NCBI GenBank assembly: GCA_009741485.1
Contig: CM019218.1
Location: forward strand, 47,092,766-47,156,765
Direction of reading: 5' to 3'
Source: Malurus cyaneus samueli
Taxonomy: Eukaryota > Chordata > Aves > Passeriformes > Maluridae
Length of the DNA stretch: 64,000 bases
Shown: positions 48,786 through 62,063 of the stretch, in pieces
Layout of the letters: each line of letters starts with the position of its first letter
How positions within the stretch are numbered: position 1 is the stretch's first letter
The notes under the pieces: generated by a model
What the model was told of the DNA's origin: nothing
What the model saw: the letters and a program-made list of their open reading frames with translations, nothing else
Database searches by the model: none
Program-made: the position numbers and the translations under genes

Positions 48786-51700
48786 GGCTGCAGACCTGTG
48801 ACTGCTCCCAGGGTGGCAGGGCTGACAAGGTGCAGATTGTTTTTTATCCCCTGGTGTGAATCTGGCTGTCTTGCTGTTGATAGATCCAGGTGGTGGTATT
48901 AATTAATACACCAGCAGGAGTTAGTTCAGCTCCTGACAATACTTTCTCCTTCGTAGAGAGAAAAGGGAAGGCAGCAGTCTGTTGCAGAGAAAAAGTCATT
49001 CTTTTTGACTTCTTTCTATAGGGGCTGAAAAATGAAGCACATCTTGAGAAGTAAGAAGTTACCAGAGATGACTTATTGCATTTCTGTCTTTGGCAGCTGG
49101 ATGCATGTAGGGCTGCATTATTTAATGAAATTCCACTCAGAAGTTATCCCATTTAGGTTGTTGGTATAAGAAATGTTCACCTGACTGGGCATTCAAGTAC
49201 TCTATGTAGACATTAAGCTTGTCTTGTTCTATTTAAATTTTTTGAATCTATGATCTTTACATCATCAGTTCCCGCCATTCCACCTGCAAATAAATTCCAG
49301 GGCAAAATATTCCATCTGAATGGCAATTGACTGAAAAGCAAACTCGGATTGTGAGAGCAGTTATCTCTCTGCATGTCATCTAAATGTACAATCACAGCTG
49401 TCAATGTTCTAATCACCTGTAAAACATCTGTGATACTATCACCTGGACTGTTTGATATTTTGCATTTAAAATTTACATTTGAATATATGTATCAATATAT
49501 GCTCCACTTAGATGACAAACTCTTCTAGCAAGACTATTTCTTGGGGTAAAAATGTCCAAATCCTATTTTTACCAATGACTTCACATTTTTTTTTAGGTTT
49601 CTAGTAAATCAAATGCATTTTATGGCATGTGCACATGCAATCCCCCATCTTTAGCTGGGGGAGAGAAGGGGTAAAAACTCGAGTCCTCAGCTACTTAACA
49701 CACTTGTGTGTTTGTCTCCTCTGCTCCAACAATTGTTTACTCCTGGAAACACTCAATAATCAGCTTCAGCCAAGATGACTCAAACTGACAAATCCTTAGT
49801 TTTTTAAGCTATTTTAAATACATTAATTTATTTTTTACTTCAGTGGGTTGGTAATGCTGGCAAGACAGCTAATGCTGTTGACCCTCACTAATATGGTTTA
49901 GGTGAAGTTAAAAAGAAAACATAGCTGTGATCTTAAATGTATAAAGTTGGTTTTGAAAACAGGGGTCACTAGCTGCTAATTCACTGATGCTGCTTAAAAA
50001 TATACAGTTTAAGCAATAACTACTCATGTGAACATACTTGGAAAATAACACACTTGTAGTATAAAGCATGGAATGACAAACTCTTTTTAATCACATGTGA
50101 ATAATGCTTTTACATCCAAATGTCAGTGTCCAAATCAACAGCTTCAAAAGTATGGGAAAAAAAAATCCCTGCTTGAAATGTAAAACTTTCAAAATATTAC
50201 ATAGAAATCAGTGTATATACACCTGAAAAAGCTTAAAATGGTCTTGTACAGGAACTCACAAAAAATAAAACCCTAAAATGTATATATACCCAAATGGCAT
50301 TATCTAAAGCTGATATACAAATTTATTGCTGCTATGTCACACATGCAAACCCAATTTTCTTGCAGTAACACTCAGTATCAAACTTCACCCCTCAAAATTT
50401 TACACCCTATTGAAAGGAAATGATAATGTTAAAGAAAAGCTAATCCTGTGATCTTTCACATTTGGCTGCAGATGTTGTGCCATATTCAAGGGAAATATTT
50501 TCCTGCCTCCCCTCTTCCTTACTCAGATATTTACTGGGCTAGACACGCTGCAGTCTCCTTGAATAAAATACTCATTTAATTGAATGCCTGACACTCAGGA
50601 TTGAGCTGCTGAGACAAGCCTGCACATGCAGCAGTCAGAAGTAATATTAAAAAAGACTCTACCAAATAGCAGAAAAGCTACATAAAACAACAAAAGTTGG
50701 TAATCACTACCGAGAGCTTCTGGTGATGGATATGAAAGCATACTGGAAAAAAATGCAAATGAAATCTATGCAGGAATGCAAAGCAAGAAAAATAATTTTA
50801 CACCTACAGGCGGTAATAAGATCCCTGATTGTTGGTATCACACCTGTAGACCTCTGAACCAGTATGGCAGAAATACAGGGGCATGACTCATTTACTGCAA
50901 TAAACAGCTTGCTGACTGATGAGAAACACAGTAATTTGTACCTTCTATTTAAAACTTGAGTAAGTTGAAGGCAATTAGGCACCCTAGGCTGTGAGGGGGC
51001 AGTGCAGACCCTTAGGAGGTGATGAGTGCCCACAGCTTCATAGATTTCAATGGAAAAAGTGCATCTGCATGATGATCATCAAATATATCCCTGAAATACA
51101 CTTTTGTGGCATCTTGAAACATCTAGAAGACAACTATGTTTTATCACTGATCTTACTGACTATAATTTGTTTCCCAAATTCAGTGTAAAACGACATTTAG
51201 GGAGATTAATTTTCTTGCGTGTTAGCAACAAGAGATGTATATTCCCTCTTAGATTTCTCCCTCTAGTGATACTTTGGGCCTAATTAAACTCACACATCAG
51301 TTTTACAGAGACCTGTGAACAAGCCTAACCTATTTTATGGCTTTCCATGGTAAATGACAGCCAGAGTAGCTGCTTTAACTTCTGGTTGAATATTCAAACT
51401 GTTGACACAACAACAGCTGTGAGAAATTGATGAAATATTTTCAATATCAGCTGTGTTGGGTGCTACAGGTACAGAGTGAGCTCTGTTCCTCTCTCATACT
51501 GTGCCCCTAGTGAGACTTATTTAATAAGAGTATTTAATCATTAGAAAAAGTTAATAAGTGGACTGAATGCAAGTTTTTGCAAGTGAACAAGACAGAGGGG
51601 CAACCACTACTCCTTTCCTCAGCTACTGTTCTGTCCTGTGAATTCCACAATAAATGTGAAATAATTCAAGCCATGTAATCTCACTGTGTAAGAGGCAGAG

Positions 51701-53309
51701 ATATTGCATAGGTGCTGTAGAAGTAGCAGGAGGAAGAAATGTATATGTAGACAGGATACTTAATTCTTGTTAGTCCACAGAAACTTATCCTTCTGACATA
51801 GCTCAAGAGGTAACAGAATCTAATATTCTACATAAGTTTCAAAGTAACATATGTAGAACATTATTCTGCAGTTTTCATTCATTTTCCTTTCCATTTTTTC
51901 CTGTTTTTTCATTACATTTTTTTTTTTGTTCTGTCCATATATACATACCTACTTGAAAACCTACCTTGGCAGTAATTCCAAAGCTACTCTTTCCATGAAA
52001 TGCATCCCAGAAGTTGGGTACTGCATCTTTATGAAGCCTGCCAATTTTGGTCCTGTGGTTTACACCATTCATGGCTCCTTTCAGCTGTCTGGTTTACAAT
52101 GCAAAAATCAATATGAAAAAGATAATATTTGTAACAAGCAATGACTTCCATTTGATCTGAAGGCTCATTTGGGTATGGTAAATTATTTGTCTGCACCAGA
52201 TGACTTATCATAAGAATAATGACAAGCTAATTTTCTTCAGAAACCAGAACAGCACATTTTGCAGCTCAGTTAAAACAGCTGCTTGTTTGGACACATTCAA
52301 ATCTTTCACTTAGTGGTTCAGCTACACAGTTTCCAAGTACTAATGCTGCTTCCCCCACCACCCCACACAAATACTTGAATTCCAAGTTTCTCAAAGTTTA
52401 GGCTTCATCCTATTTGTCAAATTTCTCATCATCTTTAAGACCTTCAGAGTCTCTTGGAACATGGAAGAGCTTAACTTTGGCCAATGATAATATTTTTTTC
52501 AGATGAGAGAGTGAAAATATTGCTGTGGTGGGTTAAGACAGAAAACTGGAATGTGAAGTCAGAAGAGTCATCTAATTCCAAGATTTCAGATCAAGCAAAC
52601 CAGAACCACAAAGAAGAACAAATTTCCAATGCTGCCTATAATGGAACCATTGTTTTCTCAGAAAAGACATAAAGACATGGCTATGAGTTAGGGAACTCTG
52701 CCTAATTGGCATCTGACAAAGATCACAGCCACAGTCCTCATAATCAGAAATATCTATTGAGAGGAAAACTGCAATTGTTTCATTATTAAAGACCAGAATT
52801 GAGAGCTTTGAATGAAAATATTCCAGTGAAACTCTTTGAAAGAGTTTTAAGAGATCAAGACAGTACCTCTTTTGTTTCTGATTGTGCCACTGTGCCCTTG
52901 TTCTGTTTTTCAGAAGCAATTTTAGAATTAAGGCTATGGCACTGACCAGAAAATGGTCAGTGTTCACCTAAGGCACAAGAAACAAAAAAAACCCCAACAT
53001 TCTCATAATCGTTTAACTGTCAATTTAATTAAAATATATGCTTCTTTCTCCTGCTTTAAAACATAGATACTGTTTCTGTTGCTTACACCATACTTGAATG
53101 TTGTCTGGAACCAGAAACCAGAGGTAACTGAGGGTTAAAACAGGGCTCACATCTTCTGAGGTCCTAACAAACCTGGACAAATTCATCTGCTTCTACTACT
53201 TTTCTTTCACAATAGTGATGTGGTTGTGCTGGGGCTGTGTCTCTGACTTTGAAGGGCTGAATCTACTCTAATTTTGTATGCATTATATAGAATATAAATC
53301 ATCTAATAG
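48786..53309. other. Noncoding stretch, nothing identified apart from a palindrome
   Basis: The 14-bp perfect palindrome GTATTAATTAATAC lies at 48896-48909. The minus-strand frames 50707-51033 (108 codons) and 52572-52967 (131 codons) show no domain, splice context or family resemblance and are at lengths expected by chance in this much sequence. Confidence 0.5.
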
Positions 53310-53319
53310 AAAAAAAAAG

Positions 53320-53352
<33 letters not shown>
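53310..53352. repeat. A-rich tract with A33
   Basis: A run of 33 A (53320-53352) preceded by nine A and a G. It might be the tail of a retrotransposed copy, but the sequence to its left shows no recognisable transcript and I found no target-site duplication. Confidence 0.95.
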
Positions 53353-53354
<2 letters not shown>

Positions 53355-55082
53355 TGAAGATGGCCAAACATAACCACTAAAAGGGTTGAAAGTCCTGAAG
53401 ACTTTAAAAAACCCCAAGTGATTTTAAAAGACTAAAATACTCCACATATTTAAAGTATGGGAACTTACATCATTTAATTTATAGAAATCTTAGTTGTTCA
53501 ATTTTGACATTTTGTTTTCTGCACCTATGAGACTGTAGGCAAGATTCTGATATCCTTTCTGAAAACTTGGATTGTGTTGCAGAACAAACCCCTATTCATC
53601 TTTGAATATGGGACAATTTCCTTCCAACAAAACTCTTTTTGATGTATCATTATTTCCACCAGTTATAAAACTGGTAGAAACCATCATTTATTTGAGCTCC
53701 TCTGAAATCTGTATTTGCAAAAAGTCTTCCTGGCTTCACACTGTGTGTCACTATGTGTCAAGTATGAGTGGCAAACATGAAAGACAAAACTAAGTTTAGA
53801 GCGCTGTTTTAAAGCTGGAAGAAGAAATTGCCAATGTCAACAGTACTTTGGTGACAATTTCATTTATATAATCCTAAATGTATATTAATAATGGCTTTTT
53901 AACAGAGGAATAAAACCAAATTATTTATTAAGAATCTATGAGTGTGCATTGTGCAATTCTATAAAATTGAGTTTAATTCAAATTCAAGCAAATCTGTCAA
54001 AATGAAGTACTCTGCCTGGGCTAGAACACAGATTTCACCCACACTTTATGGATTTTCTTAAGCCCTTGTCTCCATGCTTTGTGATTCACCTACATGCAAT
54101 TCTTCTGAATAACCATCACCATGAAACCATTATGGTTTGTTAATAATCAATTGACAGTCAAAAGAGCAAAGTAAGGAGCCAGTCTAGGCTTAAACATGTC
54201 TATTGTATCCCCACAGTTTCTTCCCCTGCCCCTCAGTGAATTCACACAGTATTTCTTTTCCATGTGAATTAACAGTTAAATCACTCATGCATCAGTACAA
54301 TCGCACAACAAAAATCACACAACACCTACTTTGAATGGTTTCAGAAAAATGCTTTTTGCATGCTTGCCAAAGTATAATTTTCTGAACAATTGGGGGTTCA
54401 TTTCTTCAAACATAACACAGAATTTCCCACAAAATTGAAAAATCATACTTATCCCTCCCATTATACTACACACCATATATTAAAAGACTTGGTAATAACC
54501 TGAGCATTACTCTGCAAGCACGAATCACTTTTTTTCTGTGAAGAGAAAATAGAACACAATAACAGTTGTACACGGACACATTACTAGTCTCTTTTAATTA
54601 GATGCTAATTAATGACTCCCTGGCTTTAATCATATCAGTCTGGTAACACATTTATGCCACACAGAATAATGATCTACTTTATAAGAAATCAACGTGGTAC
54701 ATGTTGACATAGGAACAAATCCAGCTATAATTCACTCTGTGTAAACATTCCCACCCAGTTCTGAGCAATTTAGAGAGGATACGCTAACTTAGCTGACGAG
54801 CATGGAAAGAGAGAGGAGGGAAGGGCAGGGCAGGAGTAAAAGAATAGAAACAAAGAAAAGTTCACAATTACTTCTCAAAATACCAGCACTCTCATTCTAT
54901 ATATAATGCATACCCATCAATATATTTTATATTCAAATGATGGTGATAACTATAGTGCATCCATGCTAATTAAATAATTAAAAGAATTAAAATACAGAGA
55001 TTACTATGTTTAATTTTCATGAAAGGTGTTCAGGTACTACAAAAGAAAACTCATGTAAGATAATTGGCTATGGATGAAGATG
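53353..55082. other. Noncoding stretch; homeodomain-site cluster near 54.6 kb
   Basis: No gene seen. At 54594-54615 TTAATTA and TAATTAATGA occur close together, followed by TTTAATCAT, all homeodomain-like cores. The surrounding 54580-54720 segment is not low complexity. It could be a conserved enhancer, but AT-rich DNA yields such cores easily. Confidence 0.45.
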
Positions 55083-55128
55083 ATTTTGAAATTATTATTC
55101 TATTGGAGAGATAATAGTATTTCAAAAT
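55083..55128. repeat. Bulged 16-bp inverted repeat (hairpin)
   Basis: Left arm ATTTTGAAATTATTAT (55083-55098) pairs with the right arm 55111-55128 along 16 bases, with a 2-base bulge (GT, 55117-55118) and a 12-base loop. It is too short for a standard pre-miRNA, whose stem is above 22 bp. It could be the ends of a tiny decayed element or a chance hairpin in AT-rich DNA. Confidence 0.6.
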
Positions 55129-57740
55129 GGTCACAGGGTATTTAAACTGTATTTCGAGTCTAATAAACTCAGCATATTAGGAGAAATTAGATGGACATAA
55201 AATAATTTTAACTGTGAAACAGCCTATGTGTATCTTAGTCACAGATCTGGACTTCTGCTTTATAAAAATACCAAAATGACATTGCTTACTCCTCCAGATA
55301 CAGTTCTGAGGAAAAAATCAAATCAGGCATTAAATAAAATTATCATCTAAACCTGGAACTGCTAGTCCTTCTGAGTTTTCTTTTAAGTTTCTTTCATTTT
55401 ATCAAGACATCTAGAATACTCTGCAAATTAAATCTCTGTCTACTAAGCCTGGAAAAAAAGCCACATAAGAAACCAAAACCAATAAAAATACCACCCAGAC
55501 AAACCAAAAAAACAAGCAATCAACATATATTGTGTTTTTCTTTGTGTTCAAACAACAGGAAATATTCCTGCCACAGCTACACCCAAGTGAGCTCTGAAGA
55601 ATCAGTTTTGCCTCCTAAAGCCATTGGTGCTTTTATAAAATTACAGATCAGTACATGCAGTGTTTCGCTCTGCTGTTGTTGGGTTCTTATTGCATTAAAC
55701 CATATAACTTAATGCACCTTAATACACAAAGTGCACTGAGTGATGCATTTTAAAACTGTGTGTAATTGTAGTTGACAGCATACAGAAGGCTTCACAGAGG
55801 GGAAGAAAACCCATTTTTCTTTTCTAGTTATGATCCTGGGCAAACTGCAAACTTTGGAAGTGCCACTGCCATAAATTTTTTGGTGATTGGATGTACTCCT
55901 TTTTTTTTTTTTTTTTTTTTATTCAATTGTCAATGCAAAGAAGCCTACACTATCTCCATTACCAGGAAAATTTAATACTTTGTGCACAGAACCAATTGCC
56001 ATGCAAGTGAATGGACACTCAACCTCTCACATATAATTTGCTTCAAAGCCAAAAATCTGTTAAGTGTTTCATGGTTTTTCAAAATTAAAAGTAATCATGA
56101 ACAGATATATAAAATATACTCCACATACTGAAATATTTTAAACACAATATTGTAAGGAAAGAGTGATATGCGTGAGTCACTGGTTTTAATTTCCCTTTCA
56201 GCTGAAACAGGGAACATAACTGGACCATAGGAACACATATTTTTAGACAGACAATTGACTTATGTAGATACTCTATATACATTCCCAACAATTTTACCAC
56301 GGTTAAAAGGTATTTATATTCTGATGTGGCTAAAATTGAACATGTCAACACTAATGCATTTTTCTAGGAGAACCACTACTTTCACCATAATTTCCATGGA
56401 AAATTTGTGTGCACATGCAGTAATAGAGACATTTATAACATCAAAAGGATTCAATTTTCCTTTCAATCATACTACAGTATGAATAGCTTTTCCTATTGAA
56501 TTTAACAATAAGGCACATTACCACAGTCTAAAGGATGGGGTACTTCTGCTTGCTCATATGAAAGTATGTCAAACAATATATATCTCACAATAGTTCTAGG
56601 TTAACTGCTCTTTTATATAGGTTTGTTTCTAATACATTTGTGTCAGCAGATTTCTTTATATTATTATCATTTAAATTTGTAAGAAAAACAGCATTTCAAA
56701 CTCTGTTTAACTCTCCACAATATTAAGAATAGTGAAATATTATTTAAATGTGTGGAGTCACTTTGTTCAAGAAAATTACTTTTCATTAAGAATTCAACTG
56801 GAGATACATGCTTAGATGTATAAGTTTGGATTTGTAACACTTAGAGTCATTGTGCCCACTCATAGACATCCTTGTCTCTGTCATACATAAGAGAGGATGG
56901 GAAGGTTTTATTTGAGAACTATTGTCTCAATCCTGCAAGGCAAGAAAGAGAATGAAACCCAGACTGAGCCCGAGTACAGTTTTTTTGAACTCCACATTTC
57001 TGTTGCTGTCATGAAAGAGGATTATTTCAGAGCCTTTAAGTCAATGAAAACACTCAGACTCGTGGGAGTCCAACTCTAACAGCCTGGACAGCCACAAGGT
57101 ATTGTATTGCACAGTTCATGGTTTTAAGAAAAGAAAGACAAATCCAGAAAAAGACCGCCAGTTCCTTTATTAATCAAAGATAATAATTTACACTTTTTAA
57201 GGATTCATATTTAAGATTATTTATTTTATATCCCATATGAGAAAACCATGTAACAGGCCTGTAAATCTCTTGGGAAGAGCTCTTCTTCTCATACAAGTGA
57301 TGGTCATGCCCAGAAAGTGACTGACATTGGCAAATTTTGGAGGAAAGAAAGATATTTTACTAAAACAGTAAGTGGTTTAGAATGTCCAGATGTGATTAGA
57401 CATCACTCTGCTCCCCATTTTCTACTATTAATTCACTCATACTTATGAGTAAAAAATTGACCTGTGAAATACAATGCTACTTTTTCTCCTTTTTATTGCT
57501 GCTTTATTCTTTATTAGAGCTGAACACTACTCTGTTGGGATTAAAATGAACAAACTGCCAAAAGCCCATGGCTTTGAAAATCCCAAATTCCTTTCAGTCA
57601 TTTAGACAAATATTCATCTTTGTGAACCATGGGATTTTGTGGATCTTTTTTCCTGTGTGTTTAAAATAATTTTTCAGAAATCCTTCTTCAGTAGCTTTTT
57701 CAGACTCCCATTATCACAAAATTGCAACATTTGACACGAA
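55129..57740. other. Noncoding stretch, nothing identified
   Basis: Contains a T21 run (55900-55920). Frames are short and not recognisable. A micro-exon reading near 55560-55587 (acceptor aaacaacag, donor gtgagc) is too weak to call. Confidence 0.55.
55900..55920. repeat. T21 homopolymer
   Basis: Twenty-one consecutive T; simple repeat. Confidence 0.95.
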
Positions 57741-58205
57741 TTGCTTAGCCAAAACCAACCAAGTTCCCCTATGGTTAAGCAAGTATTTAAGATTCTCACT
57801 GAGTTTTTTTGCCTCATACCACAGGTTTTCAATTCTAGCTATAACTGCATTCTTCCTGTTTCATACTTGTGTAAGTGTGGATTGAGCCAATGGGGAACTG
57901 GGCCTTTGACTATGGAGCCCAAAAAGACCTTAGGGATCTCTTGCAGCTACTACTTTTTGAAACAGACAAAAAACTGTTTGAGCAAACACTTAAAACTGTA
58001 TTTCTCTTTGTTCGCACTGACCGTCTGTTACCATCTTGCTCCACTGTCTTGCAGTTCTGACACTGCAGCATCAACCTTCCTTCATTCCCCTCTCTGCACA
58101 CACCTCAGGATGTCATTATTTCAAACTTCACATCTCCTACCGCTCACCACTAAAAGGAAACATCACCTAACACAGCGTGGGCACATCTGGGACTGGTCTC
58201 AGTAG
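57741..58205 (+). other. Longest open frame of the window (154 codons), unrecognised, probably not coding
   Basis: The frame starts MLSQNQPSSP and ends HIWDWSQ. It has scattered cysteines and serines, no signal peptide in first position, no repeat or domain I recognise, and its only hydrophobic segments are short. The ATG context (gcttagccaaaacc after it; no purine-rich Kozak) is ordinary. There is no CpG-rich promoter or poly(A) signal tightly linked to it. In 128 kb of two-strand AT-rich DNA one frame of this length is about what chance gives. A decayed retrocopy or single-exon orphan is possible but unsupported. Confidence 0.2.
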
Positions 58206-58283
58206 CCCAGGGACTTTTGGCCACTCTCTGCAGTGGGGGAAAGCTGGGGACTGAACTCTCTGGAGCTCAGATGAATTACTCAC

Positions 58284-58371
58284 CTGAAATTCCTAATTTG
58301 AATGCCTGTTGGGCTGTTTTCTGTTTCACATTAGCATTTGTTATTCAAATCAGCAACTTAGATCCTGATTA
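58284..58371 (-). ncRNA. Candidate noncoding exon, 88 bp, strong splice sites
   Basis: On the minus strand the acceptor ggttcggttgctttttcag ends just before 58371 and the donor TTTCAG followed by GTGAGTAATT begins after 58284. Both sites are near consensus. All three frames in the 88 bases contain stops, so it cannot be an internal coding exon; a lncRNA or 5' UTR exon fits. Of the noncoding exon candidates here it has the best pair of sites. No partner exon could be assigned with confidence. Confidence 0.35.
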
Positions 58372-58444
58372 CTGAAAAAGCAACCGAACCTTGCAGCACA
58401 AACGTTTTGTGCTTTCAGTTCTGACAGTTAATTAAATTATTTAG

Positions 58445-58498
58445 GAAAACAAAACAAACAAAACCAAACCAGCAAGCAAACAAACACACACGCACACT
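58445..58498. repeat. CAAA/CA-rich low-complexity patch
   Basis: Units of AAAC, AAACC and CA over 54 bases, ending in CACACGCACAC. Imperfect simple repeat. Confidence 0.85.
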
Positions 58499-59313
58499 AA
58501 ACCCCCAAAATAACAAAAGTATGCTAAATTCCTTTCTATAAGCAAAGGTACATAACAAATATTTGTTAAACATTCAACCCTTATGCAAATGTTCATGGAA
58601 TAGAACATATATATTATGCTATTTTTTTCTGTTCTTGGAAGATTTGTCTCACAGCTGTTCTCTGTAGGAGAAGGTTTCTGTAGACAAGGGTCTGCTTTTG
58701 AGATCACAGCACACTGATGGAAGGACTCTCTTCATGGTTGAGAGATTAGCTGTCATTTCCCTGAGATTTTAGTTTGTAGGGACATTTAGGTTCATAAACC
58801 AAGAAAGGCAACCAACAATGTACTGCTGGAAGTGCAAAAATTTCTAAAGATGACAGGAGGCACATTTCCTAAGGGCAGGGAGTGTAAAAGTGCAAAAACC
58901 AGCATAGACAAGGGACCAACAAAAGGCACATGCCCCATCCAGTTTCTACAGCTCAGCAATCCTTCTTCCTTCCACCCAATTTCAATGAGCACCTAATACA
59001 GCAAAGAAATTATTCTTAGTCCTGAAAGCATCAGAATTCCAGAGAAACAGGAAGATAAAACTAAAGGGCACAACCTCTAATGAGAATTTTAATCTCATGG
59101 GTAGCCCCGGTTCTTTAGTTTCATCAGCCATTCCAACTTCATGAAGAAAATAACTTGCGTTGTAATTATTCTTACCTTCTGTGCTCCTAATTGCCAGACT
59201 ATACTAACATGATTTTAACCATTTTTTTTTAACATGCTTTTTCAAGGCAGGCCTGAGGAAAAGAAAGAAAGAAGCTAAAAGCTGTGCAGCATTGTGCATA
59301 TTATTATGGTAGG

Positions 59314-59339
59314 GTTTTGTTTATTTGTTTGTTTGTTTT
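59314..59339. repeat. GTTT tetranucleotide array
   Basis: About five GTTT units with one TTTA interruption. Confidence 0.85.
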
Positions 59340-61380
59340 CCCACATTAGCTCTCCCAGAGGTGCCTTTTTTTCCCTGCAATCTTTTCCTTGTAGGCACTT
59401 CAGTTCTCCTCCTGTTTGGTATTCACAAGATCCAGCCATAATCTGGCCCTTTGCAATGAACCATGTAATTAAAATCATGTTTAGCAAATTGTCGTAGAAG
59501 CAGATTATTTTCATGTTTCTGTGCCTGCTAAGTCAGATCAGAATCTGACAACATTCAAAGCACATTCCAGAACAAGACATGGGTGTATAACATGCATAGC
59601 ACACAGGCTATGGAAAATGAAATCAAATCTCATTGTTAATCTGAAAGTTAGTTTTATTTATCACTCAGGAGCTTTGTTAAGTTTTCCTTAAGCAGAAAGA
59701 CATTCACTGAAAACAATATTTTGAGCAAATCAAATTGTATTTTCATTCATTTTTAACAGCAGTAGAAAACCCAAACATCCCTCCCCAGACGACTAACACA
59801 ACGAACCACTACCTGCAACTTTGTCATAACCAAGTGGCAGGGTTGTCTGTTTATTATTCAGAAAAAAACAGAAAACAGGAATTAGTAAAAAAGCAAAATG
59901 AGATGTATGGTCCAGGTGACATTGTTGTCTAGCCACTGGCAAATAAGCACACGTCACTAAAAATTTGGACATTGCATTAAATATTAGGAATTAATTTAAT
60001 GATAGGAATAATGTCAAAGGAGTACACAGCAAAAGACAAAAACCCTAAATATCTGAAACCCTTCAACAACCAGAATAAAATATAGTAGATTTCACAAAGA
60101 AAACAAGTACCTAACTATCACTCACAGAGAGGAAAACCTGGGGGAAAAAAATGGGACTCTGGAATTCACATTTCAAATGCCTGTGTTGTTTTTTGATGGA
60201 TTTAAGAGGACTCTGTTTCCAACCTTAAAAAGAAACTGATTGCCCCAATTTGGAATTTTAGTGAGCAGCTATTATTGATAAATATCTAGTTTGAGGCAAA
60301 GCTCTAAACCATCTCACATTTAATTCAGAGAAGATGGTATTATTTTCACACAGACTAAGAATCATAACTCCTTTCAAATTGTCTCTGGAGCCTCAGCTTC
60401 CCAAATGTGCTATCTTCAATTGTAACAAACACTAAGCTGAGGTAAACAAAACATTTCACAGAACCTGGATCTGGAACATGAGCTTTAGACTTGGGGTTCA
60501 GCATCCTGACAGCTATCCTGATTGCAAAGCATATTCTTCCTTCTGAAGTCTGTTGAGACGCAAAACACAGGGAAAAAATGTTGTCAGGCCTTTTAAAATA
60601 TATATACATATGTAGCAACTTCTAATAGCAAGTTCCTCCTGCTATTTGGAAGAGTGAAATTATATAATTAGTTTTATTGTTGCTACATTTCTACCTTTGT
60701 GGTATGCAGGAACACAATGATTAAAGAAGATGAACAAACCTTCAAATGTGGATTAAATGGTATTCAAGTTTTGTAAAGGTGTAGGCGCCTTTACAGATGT
60801 TCACAGTTTGTTGCTCAGGCAAACACCACAGCAGACAATCTATATTAAAAAAAAACCCAACGTGTTTGTAAAAACTACACTAAAAAGAGCCAGTAGTTAA
60901 AATTTTGTAGAAACTAAACAACACTAACTTTTCTCTGGACCTGTGCTCCTTTTCTTTGCAAATACTGATTGTCCACATCATGGACTGAAAGACATTTTTT
61001 ATCATCTTTAAAACAAAATTATTTTTTCCTTTGATTTTAATGTTGCAGACAACAATTCAATTTGAAAGGAAAGTTTATATTTCAGTCAGTGCATTCAGTG
61101 AGATGTTATACATTATATGTCTCCTTATCCCATTTTTGTTAGAACAACCACAATTATGTCACCTTCTAAATGTATCACCACATTTATCAACAATGAGCTT
61201 GGTGTGGTGAGAGAGCATCAAGTTAAACAACCCTTGCCAGCATGATCTCCACAAAAGTCTTTTATTATTAGGGGAAAAAGAAAGAGACCAGTGAGGTGTC
61301 CTGATCATCCAAGAAGCACAGAATCTTCATGACTGCTGAATTCAGTAGCAAAAACATCGATATTTAGATATATATGGGGA

Positions 61381-61403
61381 GAGAAAGAAAGAAAGAAAAA
61401 AAG
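61381..61403. repeat. GAAA tetranucleotide array
   Basis: Four GAAA-type units running into an A7 tract. Confidence 0.85.
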
Positions 61404-62063
61404 GGAGGCAAGAAAAGAGCTGTTCAGTCCAGCTCCCATGGAAATGCTCATTAAAGAGCTATTTGGGAAAGACCACACCTCAAAAAATTTGGATCCTCTT
61501 AGAAAGTAGATTTAGCCTGGGGAGGATTTGCAGCAGTCAAATTGCCATAGTTTTTCTTCAGTTGAAATAAAATAGCTTCTTTTCTCAGAGAGCTCAGAAG
61601 GAACCAGATTTATCCCCAACCCAACCATTTGCTCTCTCTCCCAAACCAGCACTCTCTTCTAAGGATTACAGAGATGATGGGATGGGGAAGGGAGAGATGG
61701 CCAGTAATGGAAAAACATCTTTAAACTTAGATCACACCCCAATGAAAATTGGAGCAGGGACATATTCTAGAATGTGAAGTGCTTTTTTATTTGACTTATG
61801 TGGGTGCAGAGTCATAACAAGAAATAGAATAAAATGTAAAATTATTTAAACATGTAAAGCACAATTTCCTTTTCCACAGGAGAGTTGTCTTTTGGAAAAT
61901 GAGAAGGAATTAATAAGAAAAATTACAGTTGAATGAAGCAAGAGGGCTGAGAGACTTTTTTTAAAATTCGTTTTGAAAGTCCCACTGCAGAGAAATCAGA
62001 AAGCTCTTTATTTTTAATTTGGAGGCTCTTGCAGCCTAATTCTCGCAAAGGCCGGCTGCTCTC

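Larger units (their letters stand above)
58372..62030. other. Noncoding stretch with simple repeats
   Basis: Holds a CAAA/CA-rich patch (58445-58498), a GTTT array (59314-59339) and an AAAG array (61381-61403). A strong acceptor near 61860-61880 (ttccttttccacag) has no donor after it. Frames are under 90 codons and not recognisable. Confidence 0.55.

Noticed and set aside
51255..51272. CTCF-like ctccctctagtgat
   Set aside because: Misses several invariant core positions on the minus strand, unlike the two sites listed.
52572..52967. 131-codon minus-strand frame
   Set aside because: No domain, no splice context, ordinary composition; chance-length frame.
53310..53352. A33 run as the tail of a processed pseudogene
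   Set aside because: No recognisable transcript sequence to its left and no target-site duplication seen.
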